DNA of 64,000 bases from Bacteroidaceae bacterium HV4-6-C5C (GTDB taxonomy: Bacteria; Bacteroidota; Bacteroidia; Bacteroidales; Bacteroidaceae). Positions 9,171 through 19,063 of the stretch are shown here, in pieces (position 1 is the first letter of the stretch; every line of letters starts with the position of its first letter). Both the position numbers and the translations under genes were made by a program. The notes under the pieces are model-generated. The model searched no databases. It saw only the letters and a program-made list of their open reading frames with translations, and was not told the origin of the DNA. The stretch is taken from contig VOIU01000004.1 of assembly GCA_007896885.1 (NCBI GenBank), forward strand, positions 124,001 to 188,000, written 5' to 3'.

Positions 9171-12100
9171 TTATTTTACTTTATTTTTCAACATCTTATA
9201 ATAGAGCAGGGGTACTACCACCAACGTAAGTATAGTGGAGGTTATGGTACCTCCCATGAGAGAGATGGCTAGTCCTTGGAAGATAGGGTCGAATAGTATG
9301 ACTACTGCTCCCAATGCCACGGCACCTGCCGTCAGTATGATGGGGGTGGTTCGTACGGCGCCCGATTCAATGATGGCCTGCTTTAGAGGAATGCCTTCTT
9401 TGAGCCGGATATCGATGAAGTCGATCAACAGCACGGAGTTTCTTACCATGATACCTGCCAAGGCTATGAAGCCGATCATGGACGGTGCGCTGAAGTAGGC
9501 CCCCATTACCCAATGCCCGATGACAATACCGATGAGCGTCAGCGGAATGGCTGCCAACTGGACAAGTGGGGTAATGAAGTTCTGAAACCAGCCAACAATC
9601 AGTATATAGATAATAATGAGTACGAACAGGAAGGCCAGTCCGAGATCGCGGAACACTTCATACGTGATTTTCCATTCGCCATCCCACTTCAGCGAGAAAT
9701 TGTTTTCAAACTCCGGTTGATGGGTGTATTCCTCTTTCAGTGTATAACCTTGGGGCACCTTGATTTTCGAGATATTGTCGGAAAAGTCGTTGATGGCATA
9801 TACGGGACTTTCGAGTTTCCCCGCCACTTCTGCCAATACATACACCACACGCTTCTGGTTTTTGCGGTTGATGCTTTTCGCCTTATTGGTTTCGGTGACT
9901 TTCACAAAGTTGCTGATAGGTTCCGGTTGTCCTTGGCTGTTGAGTACATTCAGGCTCAAGGCCTCTTCAATGTTCGATTTGTCTTTCTCAGGCAGTTGCA
10001 ATACGATGCCCACCTGACTGACTGTGGACGGCTGGTGCAATACTCCGACAGAGATGCCGGAAAGAGCGGCATACATGGTCTGTACAATCTGTGCGCTGGC
10101 AATGCCATGCTTCATGGCCTTGTCTTTATCCACTTCCAGCTTGTACTCTTTCTGATTGCTCTCCACGCTCCAGTCTACATCCACTACATCATTGGTCTTG
10201 GCAAGTTGATTCTTAACCTGGTCGGCCACGGCTATCTGTTGGTCATAGTCCGGACCATATATCTCGGCAACAACGGTAGACATCACAGGGGGGCCGGGAG
10301 GGACTTCCACCACTTTAACATTGCTGTTATACCTTTTACCGATCTCTTGAAGTCCGGCACGCATGGATCGGGCTATCTCGTGGCTCTGTTCACTGCGTTC
10401 TCCTTTGTCCACAAGGTTGACTTGTATGTCCGCCACGTTGTCCCCCGAACGCATGTCGTAATGGCGTACCAACCCATTGAAACTGATGGGGGCTGCGGAT
10501 CCTATATAAGTTTGGTAATTAGTCACCTTATTGCTTTTACTGACGTAGAGAGCTAACTCTTTTGCTACGGCGGAAGTGCGCTCAAGAGTTGTTCCTTCTG
10601 GCATGTCAATCACCACCTGAAATTCATTCTTATTATCGAAAGGCAACATTTTCACAGGTACCGATTTGGTATAGAACAATACTAGTGACCCTAGCAATAC
10701 TACAGTGAGTATAATCATAAATGTCCAGCGTTTCTTCCGGCTTTCGAGAAAAGGCGTGGTGACAGCCGAATAAATCTTATAGATTCTGCTCTCATGAAGA
10801 TCTGTATTTGATTCTTCACTTGTGTTAACTTTTTCGTCTAAAATATCCTCCTCATTCAAATTTCCTCTTTCATCTACACTTATCCTTTCACCTGAAACTT
10901 TGTTTTCATCTCGGATTCCTTTTTCATTTGAATTTTTCACTTCGCTTGCTCTGGCTTTCTCTTTTCTCTTATATGTAAGAAAGTTCCATCGTTTACCGGA
11001 ATTACTGGCATTTACATGAATTTTCTTCTTTTCTTCATATCTAAGGAAAAGATAGCCGAAGTAAGGGGTAAGTGTCAGGGCTACTAGCAGGGAGAAGATC
11101 ATTGCAATGGAAGCACCTATAGGCATCGGGCTCATGTAAGGACCCATCATGCCCGATACGAAGGCCATGGGTAGCACGGCGGCAATTACCGTAAGCGTGG
11201 CGAGGATGGTGGGGTTGCCCACTTCATTGATGGCATAAAGGGCAGCCTGCAAAGGTGGCAGCTTCTTCATTTTGAAATGCCGGTACATGTTCTCTGCAAT
11301 GATGATGGAGTCGTCCGTCACTATACCGGTGACGAATACCAGAGCGAACAGGGTTATCCGGTTGAGTGTATAGCCCAGAAAAAAATACGCGAAAAGCGTC
11401 AGTGCAAAGGTGATGGGAACGGAAAGGAACACCACCAGTCCGCCGCGCCATCCCATGGCAAGCATCACGAAGATCGTTACCACGATAATGGCTATGGAGA
11501 GGTGCCACAACAATTCCGATACCTTATGTGAAGCTGTCAGTCCGTAATTGCGGGTGACTTCAATGTTGAGGTCGTTGCTGATGAGGTCTTTCTTCAGGTG
11601 ATCCACTTTGCCGATGATGATTTCGGCGAGTTTCATGGCATCGGCACCTTTCTTCTTGGACACGGCTATGGTGACTGCCTGATAGTCATCGGGATGGCTG
11701 GTGCGGAGCTTCTTGTTACCGTTTCCATAGCCGAAGGAAACATAATTGCGCGGCACTTCCGGTCCGTCTTCCACGGTGGCTACCTGATAAAGGTACACGG
11801 GTTGTCCGTTGTTGATGCCCACGATGAGATTCTTCACTTCATCCGAATTGGTAAAGAACTTGCCGGTGTTCACCGAATAGACATAATCGTTGCCAATGAG
11901 ATTTCCACTGCTCATTTGGGCATTGTTACTCCGCATGCTTTGGGCGATGGAGTTGAAATCCACTTTACTTTCGGTCATTTTGTCCTTGTCCAGTACCACT
12001 TTTACCTGACGGCTCTGTCCGCCGGTAATATTGATCTGGGCTACATCCGGTATCTTTTTTATTTCATTGCCTACCACTTCCGCCACTTGACGCATTTGGA

Positions 12101-12566
12101 AACCACCCATTTTCTCACTCCATAAGGTAAATGCCAGCACCGGCACGTCGTCAATGGAACGTGTTTTTACCAAAGGCATAGTGACACCTTGCGGCATACG
12201 ATCCATGTTTTTCATCAATTCATTGTAAAGCTTCACTAATGAGCGTTCCACATCTTCACCCACGTAGAACTGTACAGTGAGCATGGCCATGCCACTCATG
12301 GAAGTGGAATAGACGTCTTCCACCCCTTTGATGTTAGATACGATTTTCTCGATGGGTTGTACTACACCGGACTCTACTTCCTTGGGTGATGCTCCCGGAT
12401 AGCCTATCATGATGTCCGCCATGGGTACTTCAATCTGCGGCTCTTCTTCCCGTGGAATCATGTAGACGCTGAAGATGCCGAGGAGCATGAATGCAATCAC
12501 CAGCAGAATACTTAACTTAGACTTTATGAATATGCTGGCTATTCTTCCTGATATTCCGTGTTCCAT
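9171..12566 (-). CDS. AcrB-type RND efflux pump permease
   Basis: The 1131-aa inner-membrane proton-antiport pump of an RND tripartite system begins with TM1 (SKLSILLVIAFMLLGIF) and the porter-domain motif PREEEPQIEVP. TM4 carries the proton-relay acids in FVTGIVTDDSIIIAEN. Both halves of the duplicated 12-TM fold are present, ending in TM12 around VVPLLYYKML. It is about 80-90 residues longer than usual because of a charged, Asn/Glu/Ser-rich linker (about residues 525-595) between TM6 and TM7. It is encoded between the adaptor (9 nt upstream) and PII-like genes. Substrate unknown; the DD motif fits the broad HAE-like group rather than metal pumps. Confidence 0.95.
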   Translation of the reverse strand: MEHGISGRIASIFIKSKLSILLVIAFMLLGIFSVYMIPREEEPQIEVPMADIMIGYPGASPKEVESGVVQPIEKIVSNIKGVEDVYSTSMSGMAMLTVQFYVGEDVERSLVKLYNELMKNMDRMPQGVTMPLVKTRSIDDVPVLAFTLWSEKMGGFQMRQVAEVVGNEIKKIPDVAQINITGGQSRQVKVVLDKDKMTESKVDFNSIAQSMRSNNAQMSSGNLIGNDYVYSVNTGKFFTNSDEVKNLIVGINNGQPVYLYQVATVEDGPEVPRNYVSFGYGNGNKKLRTSHPDDYQAVTIAVSKKKGADAMKLAEIIIGKVDHLKKDLISNDLNIEVTRNYGLTASHKVSELLWHLSIAIIVVTIFVMLAMGWRGGLVVFLSVPITFALTLFAYFFLGYTLNRITLFALVFVTGIVTDDSIIIAENMYRHFKMKKLPPLQAALYAINEVGNPTILATLTVIAAVLPMAFVSGMMGPYMSPMPIGASIAMIFSLLVALTLTPYFGYLFLRYEEKKKIHVNASNSGKRWNFLTYKRKEKARASEVKNSNEKGIRDENKVSGERISVDERGNLNEEDILDEKVNTSEESNTDLHESRIYKIYSAVTTPFLESRKKRWTFMIILTVVLLGSLVLFYTKSVPVKMLPFDNKNEFQVVIDMPEGTTLERTSAVAKELALYVSKSNKVTNYQTYIGSAAPISFNGLVRHYDMRSGDNVADIQVNLVDKGERSEQSHEIARSMRAGLQEIGKRYNSNVKVVEVPPGPPVMSTVVAEIYGPDYDQQIAVADQVKNQLAKTNDVVDVDWSVESNQKEYKLEVDKDKAMKHGIASAQIVQTMYAALSGISVGVLHQPSTVSQVGIVLQLPEKDKSNIEEALSLNVLNSQGQPEPISNFVKVTETNKAKSINRKNQKRVVYVLAEVAGKLESPVYAINDFSDNISKIKVPQGYTLKEEYTHQPEFENNFSLKWDGEWKITYEVFRDLGLAFLFVLIIIYILIVGWFQNFITPLVQLAAIPLTLIGIVIGHWVMGAYFSAPSMIGFIALAGIMVRNSVLLIDFIDIRLKEGIPLKQAIIESGAVRTTPIILTAGAVALGAVVILFDPIFQGLAISLMGGTITSTILTLVVVPLLYYKMLKNKVK

Positions 12567-12575
12567 AATTCTGTT

Positions 12576-13655
12576 TTATTTAGAGATGATTACTTTTCTG
12601 CCATTATACAATCCGTTACTGGGGTCAGCTATGACTTGGTCGTTACTATTGAGACCTGAAAGCACTTCCACTTGGCCGTTTTTTTCTTTACCCAGTCTGA
12701 TCCAACGGAGTACCGCCTGATTCTCTTTGTTGACAATGTATACACCGGTCAATTGGTCGCGTGTAAATACGGACGCCTTATTAATCAGTATTTCTGAGGC
12801 CTGCTTTTGTTTCATTTTGCCTGGTACGTGTATTCCAGCAAACATCCCTGCATGCAGATTTCCTTTTTCCTTGGCATTGAGTGCTATTTTCATGGAATAT
12901 TGTCCGCCGGTCATGTAGGCCGAGGGGCTAAGTTCACTGATAATACCGCTGATGATCATACTCAACGATTTGATGTCTATTTTGACAGAATCGCCTTTGT
13001 GTACATATTGAATATAATTTTCCGGTACGGAAGATGTTACCACCATTTCTCCAGATTGTTCTAGTGAAAGCAACGGCATGCTTGGGGAAGCCGTACTGCC
13101 TTCGTCAATCATTTTTTGAGTGATGGTACCCTGAAACGGTGCGGTGATATGAGTGTAAGCCAACATGGCATTTATTTCATTCAGCATCTGGCGGGCTATC
13201 TTTACTTTAGACTGCATGGAGATGTTGTTTAATGCCACATTTTCCAGTTCCTTGTCCGATACACTTTTTTGAGTATGTAATTTCTGAAAGCGCTCATAAT
13301 CGCGCTTTGCATTTTTGGCTGCGGCTTCAGCTTCTGTTATCATAGCCTGTGCCTGCGCTTTTTTCGCATTTAAGTCGTCACTGTTGATTGCAATGAGGAG
13401 TTGTCCCTGTTTTACTCGATCACCCTGTTTGACGTAGATTTTCCGTACGAATCCCATCATCCGCGTACTGATTACCGCTGTTTGTTTAGCACTGACCACT
13501 CCGCTCAGGTAAATGTCGTCGCTGGAGAATTGGGTGGGAGAGTAAGTCTCCACTTGTATTGCAGGTTCTTCCTTCTTCTGATCTGTTGCCGACGAACATG
13601 AATATAAGGCAGCTACCATTAATATTGCCGGAATAATTCTTTTACTTGTTGCCAT
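12576..13655 (-). CDS. RND membrane-fusion (adaptor) lipoprotein
   Basis: The 359-aa periplasmic adaptor links the inner-membrane pump to TolC. It has a lipoprotein signal with lipobox LYSC (Cys20), a split biotinyl/lipoyl domain (VRKIYVKQGDRVKQGQLL and ITAPFQGTITQKMIDEGS), a coiled-coil hairpin between them (about residues 95-150), and a beta-barrel and membrane-proximal domain ending with YNGRKVIIS. It is the second gene of the operon, between TolC and the pump. Confidence 0.93.
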   Translation of the reverse strand: MATSKRIIPAILMVAALYSCSSATDQKKEEPAIQVETYSPTQFSSDDIYLSGVVSAKQTAVISTRMMGFVRKIYVKQGDRVKQGQLLIAINSDDLNAKKAQAQAMITEAEAAAKNAKRDYERFQKLHTQKSVSDKELENVALNNISMQSKVKIARQMLNEINAMLAYTHITAPFQGTITQKMIDEGSTASPSMPLLSLEQSGEMVVTSSVPENYIQYVHKGDSVKIDIKSLSMIISGIISELSPSAYMTGGQYSMKIALNAKEKGNLHAGMFAGIHVPGKMKQKQASEILINKASVFTRDQLTGVYIVNKENQAVLRWIRLGKEKNGQVEVLSGLNSNDQVIADPSNGLYNGRKVIISK

Positions 13656-13777
13656 AGCTATTTGTTTTTATTTATAAGTTTAATATTCAAAGTTTATATT
13701 TAATAATTGTCGGTGGTATTATTTATCTGAATCTGACTTTCTATTTATTAGCTTGCTGCTTCCTGTTTGATTCTGTT

Positions 13778-15091
13778 TTAGTTTGCAGTTGAAAGCAGAT
13801 TCAGATAATAGGTGGTGATATTGTATGACATTACTGCTTGTGCCAGTTGCAGGCGCTGTTGTGAGAGCTGGGCTTGGGCGGCAAGCAAATCCGTTGTCCT
13901 TGTCAGCCCCTCTTTGTAGCGGTCAGATAAGATACGTAGTGCTTCGGTAGCCTGTTCCACGCTGGCTTTTTGTTTGTGAATCTCCACTTCCAAGTCTTGC
14001 AGTTCACGAAGTGTCTTGTTGTACTCCAGTCGACTCTTGTTAACATAGAGATTCAGTTCTTCCTGCATCTTGTTGCGTTGTAGAACGCTTGCTTTCAGTT
14101 TGCTGCAGTTGCGATTTCCCGAAAAGATATCCCAGCTTAGGTTGATACCCACTAGGTAAGAGTCCGCATCAAAACCGAATGCTTTCGAGTCATTTAGGTT
14201 GTACGAACCGAATGCATTGATGCGGGGCAGGAAACTCATATTGGATGATTTTACCATCATCCGCGAAGCATCAACAGCTTTTTGCATGGCTACCACGTCC
14301 GGGCGAAGCGTAGAAAAAGCTTGTCCGTTGAGTTGAAGTTGCTGTTGGGAGAGTGAGTCTGTCTGGTAGATGTCGTTTCCGTCATTTGTTGCCATCAGTA
14401 ATCCCAGTTCATCGGATGCGTTCTTGACGCTGCTTCCGGCTTTAGCCAGTGCACTTTCCACCGTATTCACCTGTACCTGTGCATTGAGTACGTCCGATTT
14501 TTGAATCAGCCCCTGATCATAGAAGTTGCTTACCGATTCATAGATTCTTTTTACATCCTCCAGTGTCGATTGAAGAATCTGCTGTGCTTGATACGAAAAT
14601 TGCAATTGCGTATAGGCTTTTCTTACTTCGAAAGCAATCCAGTTCTGCGTATACTTTGCTTTATTCTTATAGACCTCTTCCTGATATTTGGCCCCTTTGC
14701 GGGCATAGAACATATCTACGTTGACAAGCGGAAGTTTCACTTTGATGTCCGCACTGTAATTGTGTGCAGCGCTGGGATCATTCAGCTTTGCGGGGTCAAA
14801 GTCCTGAGAAGTGACTGTGCGCTGGTTCAATAAAAATCCGAATGCATTCAGCGGATTGTTGGTGGTAACGGCTGTATATCCCACTGATACTTGGGGCAGG
14901 AATACAGCGTCGGTCTCATGGAAATTGGCATTGGAAATCTTGTGTTCCAACTCCGATATTTGCACGTTGGCATTGTTCTTTCCTGCAGTGTTTACAGCTT
15001 CATCTATGGAGATATAGTTGATTTCCTGTGCGCTTATTACAACAGAAGCGGCTAAAGTGCAGGTTAATGTAATTAAGTTCTTCTTATCCAT
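13778..15091 (-). CDS. TolC-family outer-membrane efflux protein
   Basis: The 437-aa first gene of the operon encodes the outer-membrane channel of the RND system. A signal peptide (cleavage near VVISAQ) is followed by two OEP repeats: long amphipathic helices (for example residues about 150-235 and 330-420) and short barrel segments, with the typical VLNAQVQVNTVESALAKA and TTDLLAAQAQLSQQRLQLAQA stretches. Transcription starts from the promoter at 15.15-15.18 kb. Confidence 0.93.
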   Translation of the reverse strand: MDKKNLITLTCTLAASVVISAQEINYISIDEAVNTAGKNNANVQISELEHKISNANFHETDAVFLPQVSVGYTAVTTNNPLNAFGFLLNQRTVTSQDFDPAKLNDPSAAHNYSADIKVKLPLVNVDMFYARKGAKYQEEVYKNKAKYTQNWIAFEVRKAYTQLQFSYQAQQILQSTLEDVKRIYESVSNFYDQGLIQKSDVLNAQVQVNTVESALAKAGSSVKNASDELGLLMATNDGNDIYQTDSLSQQQLQLNGQAFSTLRPDVVAMQKAVDASRMMVKSSNMSFLPRINAFGSYNLNDSKAFGFDADSYLVGINLSWDIFSGNRNCSKLKASVLQRNKMQEELNLYVNKSRLEYNKTLRELQDLEVEIHKQKASVEQATEALRILSDRYKEGLTRTTDLLAAQAQLSQQRLQLAQAVMSYNITTYYLNLLSTAN

Positions 15092-15130
15092 ATATTCGTA
15101 TTAATAGATTATTGTTCGTTTATTGAAATA

Positions 15131-15196
15131 TATTCTATTGGAAAACATTGCAAATATAGATGTATTTTTTAATTTGACAAATTTTCCAATGGAAAA
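15131..15196 (-). promoter_or_regulatory. RND operon promoter between two palindromic operators
   Basis: On the minus strand TTTG (15181-15178) and TATATTTG (15158-15151) are separated by 19 nt, a near-ideal Bacteroides -33/-7 promoter for the TolC gene. A perfect 7+1+7 palindrome TTTTCCAATGGAAAA (15182-15196) abuts the -33 box, and a second imperfect copy (15131-15145, TGGAAAA arm intact) covers the expected start site. The two centres are 51 bp apart, about five helical turns. This is classic repressor architecture; MarR from the operon's last gene is the obvious candidate. Confidence 0.65.
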
Positions 15197-15640
15197 AATG
15201 ATGAAAATAAAAATATATAATAATGAAATGAAATATTTTGTTGGAAGAGAAAATGTTGATAGAAGTTGAATATGGGATTTCTAATTTTAAAAAATACAAC
15301 ATATTGAGAATAAATCGTTTTTAGAAAATAAAAATGATTTCTAAAAAAAACATTCTTAGTAATATAATTAACTATCTGATTATCAGCACTTAAATTTCTT
15401 GTATTATCTTCGGATGTTGGCTTGTTCACTTTTCCTTCTTATTTCCCTTTTACCAATGTCTTATCATATTAGAAATATAGAACCGAACTAAGAGAGAATA
15501 CAGGTCTAATAAAGAATAATATAAATTGATGGATTTTAATCGCAAAATTCCATTTACTTAATTCTTGATATACATAGTTTGTGCTTATATCTCTCTGAAG
15601 CCGTATATTTGAGTATTCAATATAAAATGCATAAGAATCT
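15197..15640. other. AT-rich intergenic stretch upstream of dnaK
   Basis: Between the RND promoter and the dnaK regulatory region is very AT-rich DNA. An 86-codon open frame on the minus strand (15169-15429) is dominated by Phe/Asn/Tyr/Ile and overlaps the operator; I see no gene here. Confidence 0.5.
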
Positions 15641-15652
15641 CTTTATGACAAA

Positions 15653-15671
15653 CTGACAGTTTCCCTGTCAG
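15653..15671. promoter_or_regulatory. Palindrome upstream of dnaK promoter
   Basis: CTGACAG-TTTCC-CTGTCAG is a perfect 7+5+7 inverted repeat centred about 40 bp upstream of the sigma-54-like promoter and about 130 bp upstream of dnaK. It could be an activator or repressor binding site. Confidence 0.5.
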
Positions 15672-15702
15672 ACCCTGTTTTTTGTTCCCAATCAAATGTA
15701 TT

Positions 15703-15718
15703 TGGCACGGGGTTTGTT
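15703..15718 (+). promoter_or_regulatory. Sigma-54-like -24/-12 promoter for dnaK
   Basis: TGGCACGGGGTTTGTT matches the RpoN consensus TGGCACRNNNNTTGCW at every defined position except the C of the -12 GC. It is about 75 bp upstream of the dnaK ATG and on its strand. Confidence 0.55.
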
Positions 15719-15790
15719 CTTTTACTGACGTCTGCCGTTGAGGTGGTCCTAATATGAAATTGAATAATAACAAGTAAAATAATAAAGATC

Positions 15791-17710
15791 ATGGGAAAAA
15801 TAATTGGTATTGACTTAGGAACTACAAATTCTTGCGTTGCCGTATTCGAAGGTAACGAGCCTGTAGTTATTGCAAATAGTGAAGGAAAACGTACTACTCC
15901 TTCAGTAGTCGCTTTCGTAGATGGCGGTGAACGTAAAGTGGGTGATCCTGCAAAGCGTCAAGCTATCACAAACCCACAGCGTACAGTTTATTCTATTAAA
16001 CGCTTCATGGGAGAAAACTGGGATCAAGTACAAAAAGAAGTAGCTCGCGTACCTTATAAAGTTCAAAAAGGGGATAATAATACTCCGCGTGTAGACATCG
16101 ATGGTCGTCTCTATACTCCACAGGAAATTTCAGCAATGATTCTTCAGAAAATGAAGAAGACTGCTGAAGATTATTTGGGACAGGAAGTAACCGAAGCTGT
16201 AATCACTGTTCCTGCTTACTTCTCTGACTCTCAGCGTCAGGCTACTAAAGAAGCTGGACAGATTGCCGGTTTGGAAGTAAAACGTATTGTGAATGAGCCT
16301 ACTGCCGCAGCTTTGGCTTATGGCATAGACAAAGCTCACAAGGATATGAAGGTTGCCGTATTCGACCTTGGTGGTGGTACATTCGATATCTCTATTCTTG
16401 AATTCGGTGGCGGGGTATTCGAAGTATTGTCAACCAATGGTGATACACACCTTGGTGGCGATGATTTTGACCAAGTTATTATCAACTGGTTAGCTCAAGA
16501 ATTTAAGAATGATGAGGGTGCCGATCTTACTCAAGATCCTATGGCTATGCAACGTCTGAAAGAAGCTGCCGAGAAAGCGAAGATTGAATTGTCTTCTTCT
16601 GCAAGTACTGAAATCAATTTGCCTTATATCATGCCGGTAGCAGGAGTGCCTAAGCACTTGGTCAAAACTTTGACTCGTGCAAAATTTGAAGCATTAGCAC
16701 ACGAATTGATTCAAGCTTGTTTGGAACCATGTAAAAAAGCGATGTCTGACGCTGCTTTAAGTAATTCCGATATTGATGAAGTGATTCTGGTTGGTGGCTC
16801 CTCACGTATACCTGCAGTTCAGAAGCTGGTTGAAGACTTTTTCGGTAAAGTCCCATCTAAAGGTGTAAATCCTGATGAGGTAGTAGCGGTAGGTGCTGCT
16901 GTACAAGGTGCCGTATTGACAGATGAAATCAAAGGTGTTGTATTGTTGGATGTTACTCCGTTGTCAATGGGTATTGAAACAATGGGTGGTGTAATGACTA
17001 AGTTGATTGATGCCAATACGACTATACCATGCAAGAAGAGTGAGACCTTCTCTACTGCTGCTGATAATCAGACAGAGGTTACGATACATGTATTGCAAGG
17101 TGAACGTCCGATGGCTGCTCAGAATAAATCAATCGGTCAGTTTAACTTGGCTGGTATCGCTCCCGCTCGTAGAGGTGTCCCTCAGATTGAAGTATCTTTT
17201 GATATCGATGCAAATGGTATTTTGAAAGTATCTGCTAAAGATAAAGCGACCGGTAAGGAACAAGCGATCCGTATTGAAGCTTCCAGCGGCTTGAGTAAGG
17301 AAGAGATCGATAGAATGAAAGCTGAAGCAGAAGCTAATGCTGACGCTGACAAAAAAGAGCGTGAGAAAATAGATAAGTTGAATCAAGCTGACAGCATGAT
17401 CTTCACTACAGAAAATCAGTTAAAAGAATTAGGTGATAAATTGCCAGTTGATAAGAAAGCTCCTATTGAAGCTGCTTTGCAGAAATTGAAAGATGCGCAC
17501 AAAGCTCAAGATGTAGATGCAGTTGATGCTGCAATGACAGAATTGAATACAGCTTTCCAAGCTGCAAGTGCTGACATGTATGCACAAAGCGGTGCTCAAG
17601 GTGGTACACAAGCAGGCCCTGATGCAAATACAGGACAGGCTGGCGGCGGTCAGAGCAGTAGTAATCAAGGTGATAATGTACAGGATGCTGACTTCGAAGA
17701 AGTAAAATAA
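15791..17710 (+). CDS. dnaK: Chaperone DnaK (Hsp70)
   Basis: Full-length Hsp70 (639 aa). It uses ATP to bind and release unfolded polypeptides with DnaJ and GrpE. The nucleotide-binding domain begins [20 protein letters not shown]; signatures [14 protein letters not shown] and [14 protein letters not shown] are intact. The substrate-binding domain follows the linker [10 protein letters not shown], and the C-terminus ends in a Gly/Gln/Asn-rich tail with the acidic DADFEEVK. It stands alone (no grpE or dnaJ nearby), with a sigma-54-like promoter upstream and a clear terminator downstream. Confidence 0.99.
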   Translation: MGKIIGIDLGTTNSCVAVFEGNEPVVIANSEGKRTTPSVVAFVDGGERKVGDPAKRQAITNPQRTVYSIKRFMGENWDQVQKEVARVPYKVQKGDNNTPRVDIDGRLYTPQEISAMILQKMKKTAEDYLGQEVTEAVITVPAYFSDSQRQATKEAGQIAGLEVKRIVNEPTAAALAYGIDKAHKDMKVAVFDLGGGTFDISILEFGGGVFEVLSTNGDTHLGGDDFDQVIINWLAQEFKNDEGADLTQDPMAMQRLKEAAEKAKIELSSSASTEINLPYIMPVAGVPKHLVKTLTRAKFEALAHELIQACLEPCKKAMSDAALSNSDIDEVILVGGSSRIPAVQKLVEDFFGKVPSKGVNPDEVVAVGAAVQGAVLTDEIKGVVLLDVTPLSMGIETMGGVMTKLIDANTTIPCKKSETFSTAADNQTEVTIHVLQGERPMAAQNKSIGQFNLAGIAPARRGVPQIEVSFDIDANGILKVSAKDKATGKEQAIRIEASSGLSKEEIDRMKAEAEANADADKKEREKIDKLNQADSMIFTTENQLKELGDKLPVDKKAPIEAALQKLKDAHKAQDVDAVDAAMTELNTAFQAASADMYAQSGAQGGTQAGPDANTGQAGGGQSSSNQGDNVQDADFEEVK

Positions 17711-17730
17711 TAGTCTTGATAGCTAAGATA

Positions 17731-17764
17731 AAAAAGGTGTGATTCAATGAATCACACCTTTTTT
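17731..17764 (+). terminator. dnaK terminator
   Basis: AAAAAGGTGTGATTC-AAT(g)-GAATCACACCTTTTTT: a 10+ bp stem with T run, 20 nt after the dnaK stop. Confidence 0.85.
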
Positions 17765-17854
17765 GTTTTGTTTAAAGTTTTAGCTTTGCCAATTTATATT
17801 TGTGACGTGTCTGCTTCTTTCTCTATAAATATTTTGTTTTTTCATCTCCAATAT

Positions 17855-18943
17855 TTATCCTATGATCCATTTACTCCCAGGCAAGAATGAAATAATCTTT
17901 GTAGTTATGAAACTGCAAGTGAATGTACAGATTGCAATGCATGGGATGGCGGCAACCGTAGGAAATGCTAAGGTCTGTTTGAACACTGTTGCATATAATC
18001 CAAGCCAAAAAATATGCATGAGATACATGCCATAGCTAAGTTTTGACATTTCTGCTATGATACGTGGAGTTTTGGGATGTTTTATACAAGTGAAAACAAG
18101 GAATGTACCCGCAGTCAGAATTACACAATTGATTGTGCAGAAAGCCCATCCTATTTCTAGTATGGGTGTGGAATGATTAATTCCGGGTGTTGCTTGTATA
18201 TAGAATGAATAGATGGTCAATGCGGCTCCGATAATCATTGAAATAATTCCTATATAGAAACGTTTGGAACGATTCCATGTTAGATGAACACGTATGTAAT
18301 GTGCCAGTACAAGATATCCCAAATAGCCCGAGAAGTACCATAACATGTGGTATTCGTTCCAAAAACATTGTCCCCATACTTCACCGAACCAACGATTCAA
18401 ATAGGGCATACATGTAGATAACAGGAATAGCGCAATGAAGAATCGCTCTTCTTTTGCTGTGGCTTTGCTTAACCATGGCGATATTATAGGAATGAATAAA
18501 TAAAGGCTAATTAAAGGATACATGAACCATAGATGCCCCGCAAGTGACGGAAAGTTCAAGAGTATCCGTGATAGATCTTTAAAAGATGCTTCTCCGTTTA
18601 TTTGTCCCCATAGCATTGGTAGAGTGCTGTATAATATCATGAATATGAGTAGAGGCGGCATGATACGGGTGAAGCGGTGCCGATAGAACTGCCAAGTACT
18701 CTGTTCTTTCTTCATAGGTACAAGAAGAAATGCAGATACAATCATAAATAATGGTACTGACATACGTGAGAAGCCATCGAATACAGCTACCCACACACGG
18801 TCTGCTTCTGATGCCAGATAAGATTCCGGACCTGCCATATCTGTAGATCCGGTAGCACCATAGAAGTTTTCACTAGCGTGCACTATCATGACGAGTAGAC
18901 ATGCAAAAACGCGTACATAATCTAAAAATACGATACGTTTCAT
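17855..18943 (-). CDS. Membrane acyltransferase (acyltransferase family 3)
   Basis: The 362-aa integral membrane protein has about ten hydrophobic segments and the family-3 N-terminus: VFLDYVRVFACLLVMIVHASENF, whose His is the likely catalytic residue. These enzymes transfer acetyl or other acyl groups to cell-surface polysaccharides or lipids. The second half carries the usual SYGMYLMHIFWLGL motif. It is a single gene with a TATCTTTG -7 box about 110 nt upstream. The acceptor cannot be told from sequence. Confidence 0.9.
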   Translation of the reverse strand: MKRIVFLDYVRVFACLLVMIVHASENFYGATGSTDMAGPESYLASEADRVWVAVFDGFSRMSVPLFMIVSAFLLVPMKKEQSTWQFYRHRFTRIMPPLLIFMILYSTLPMLWGQINGEASFKDLSRILLNFPSLAGHLWFMYPLISLYLFIPIISPWLSKATAKEERFFIALFLLSTCMPYLNRWFGEVWGQCFWNEYHMLWYFSGYLGYLVLAHYIRVHLTWNRSKRFYIGIISMIIGAALTIYSFYIQATPGINHSTPILEIGWAFCTINCVILTAGTFLVFTCIKHPKTPRIIAEMSKLSYGMYLMHIFWLGLYATVFKQTLAFPTVAAIPCIAICTFTCSFITTKIISFLPGSKWIIG

Positions 18944-19055
18944 TTTGGTTAAAGTGTTATTGTTAAGAGGTAATTCATTTTGTAAGTGTTTATCATAGTA
19001 TGCATAATGGAGAATATATATCTTGTTGATTCTTTGAGTATTGTTTTATTTTATG

Positions 19056-19063
19056 CAAAGATA
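19056..19063 (-). promoter_or_regulatory. -7 box of the acyltransferase gene
   Basis: Minus-strand TATCTTTG matches TAnnTTTG and predicts a leader of about 105 nt. Confidence 0.45.

Noticed and set aside
9513..10556. 347-codon open frame opposite the RND pump
   Set aside because: It lies fully antisense to a well-recognised gene, has no homology pattern or signal, and results from codon bias on the other strand.
15169..15429. 86-codon AT-rich open frame upstream of TolC
   Set aside because: Dominated by Phe/Asn/Tyr/Ile, overlapping the operator and promoter, with no start signal or family.
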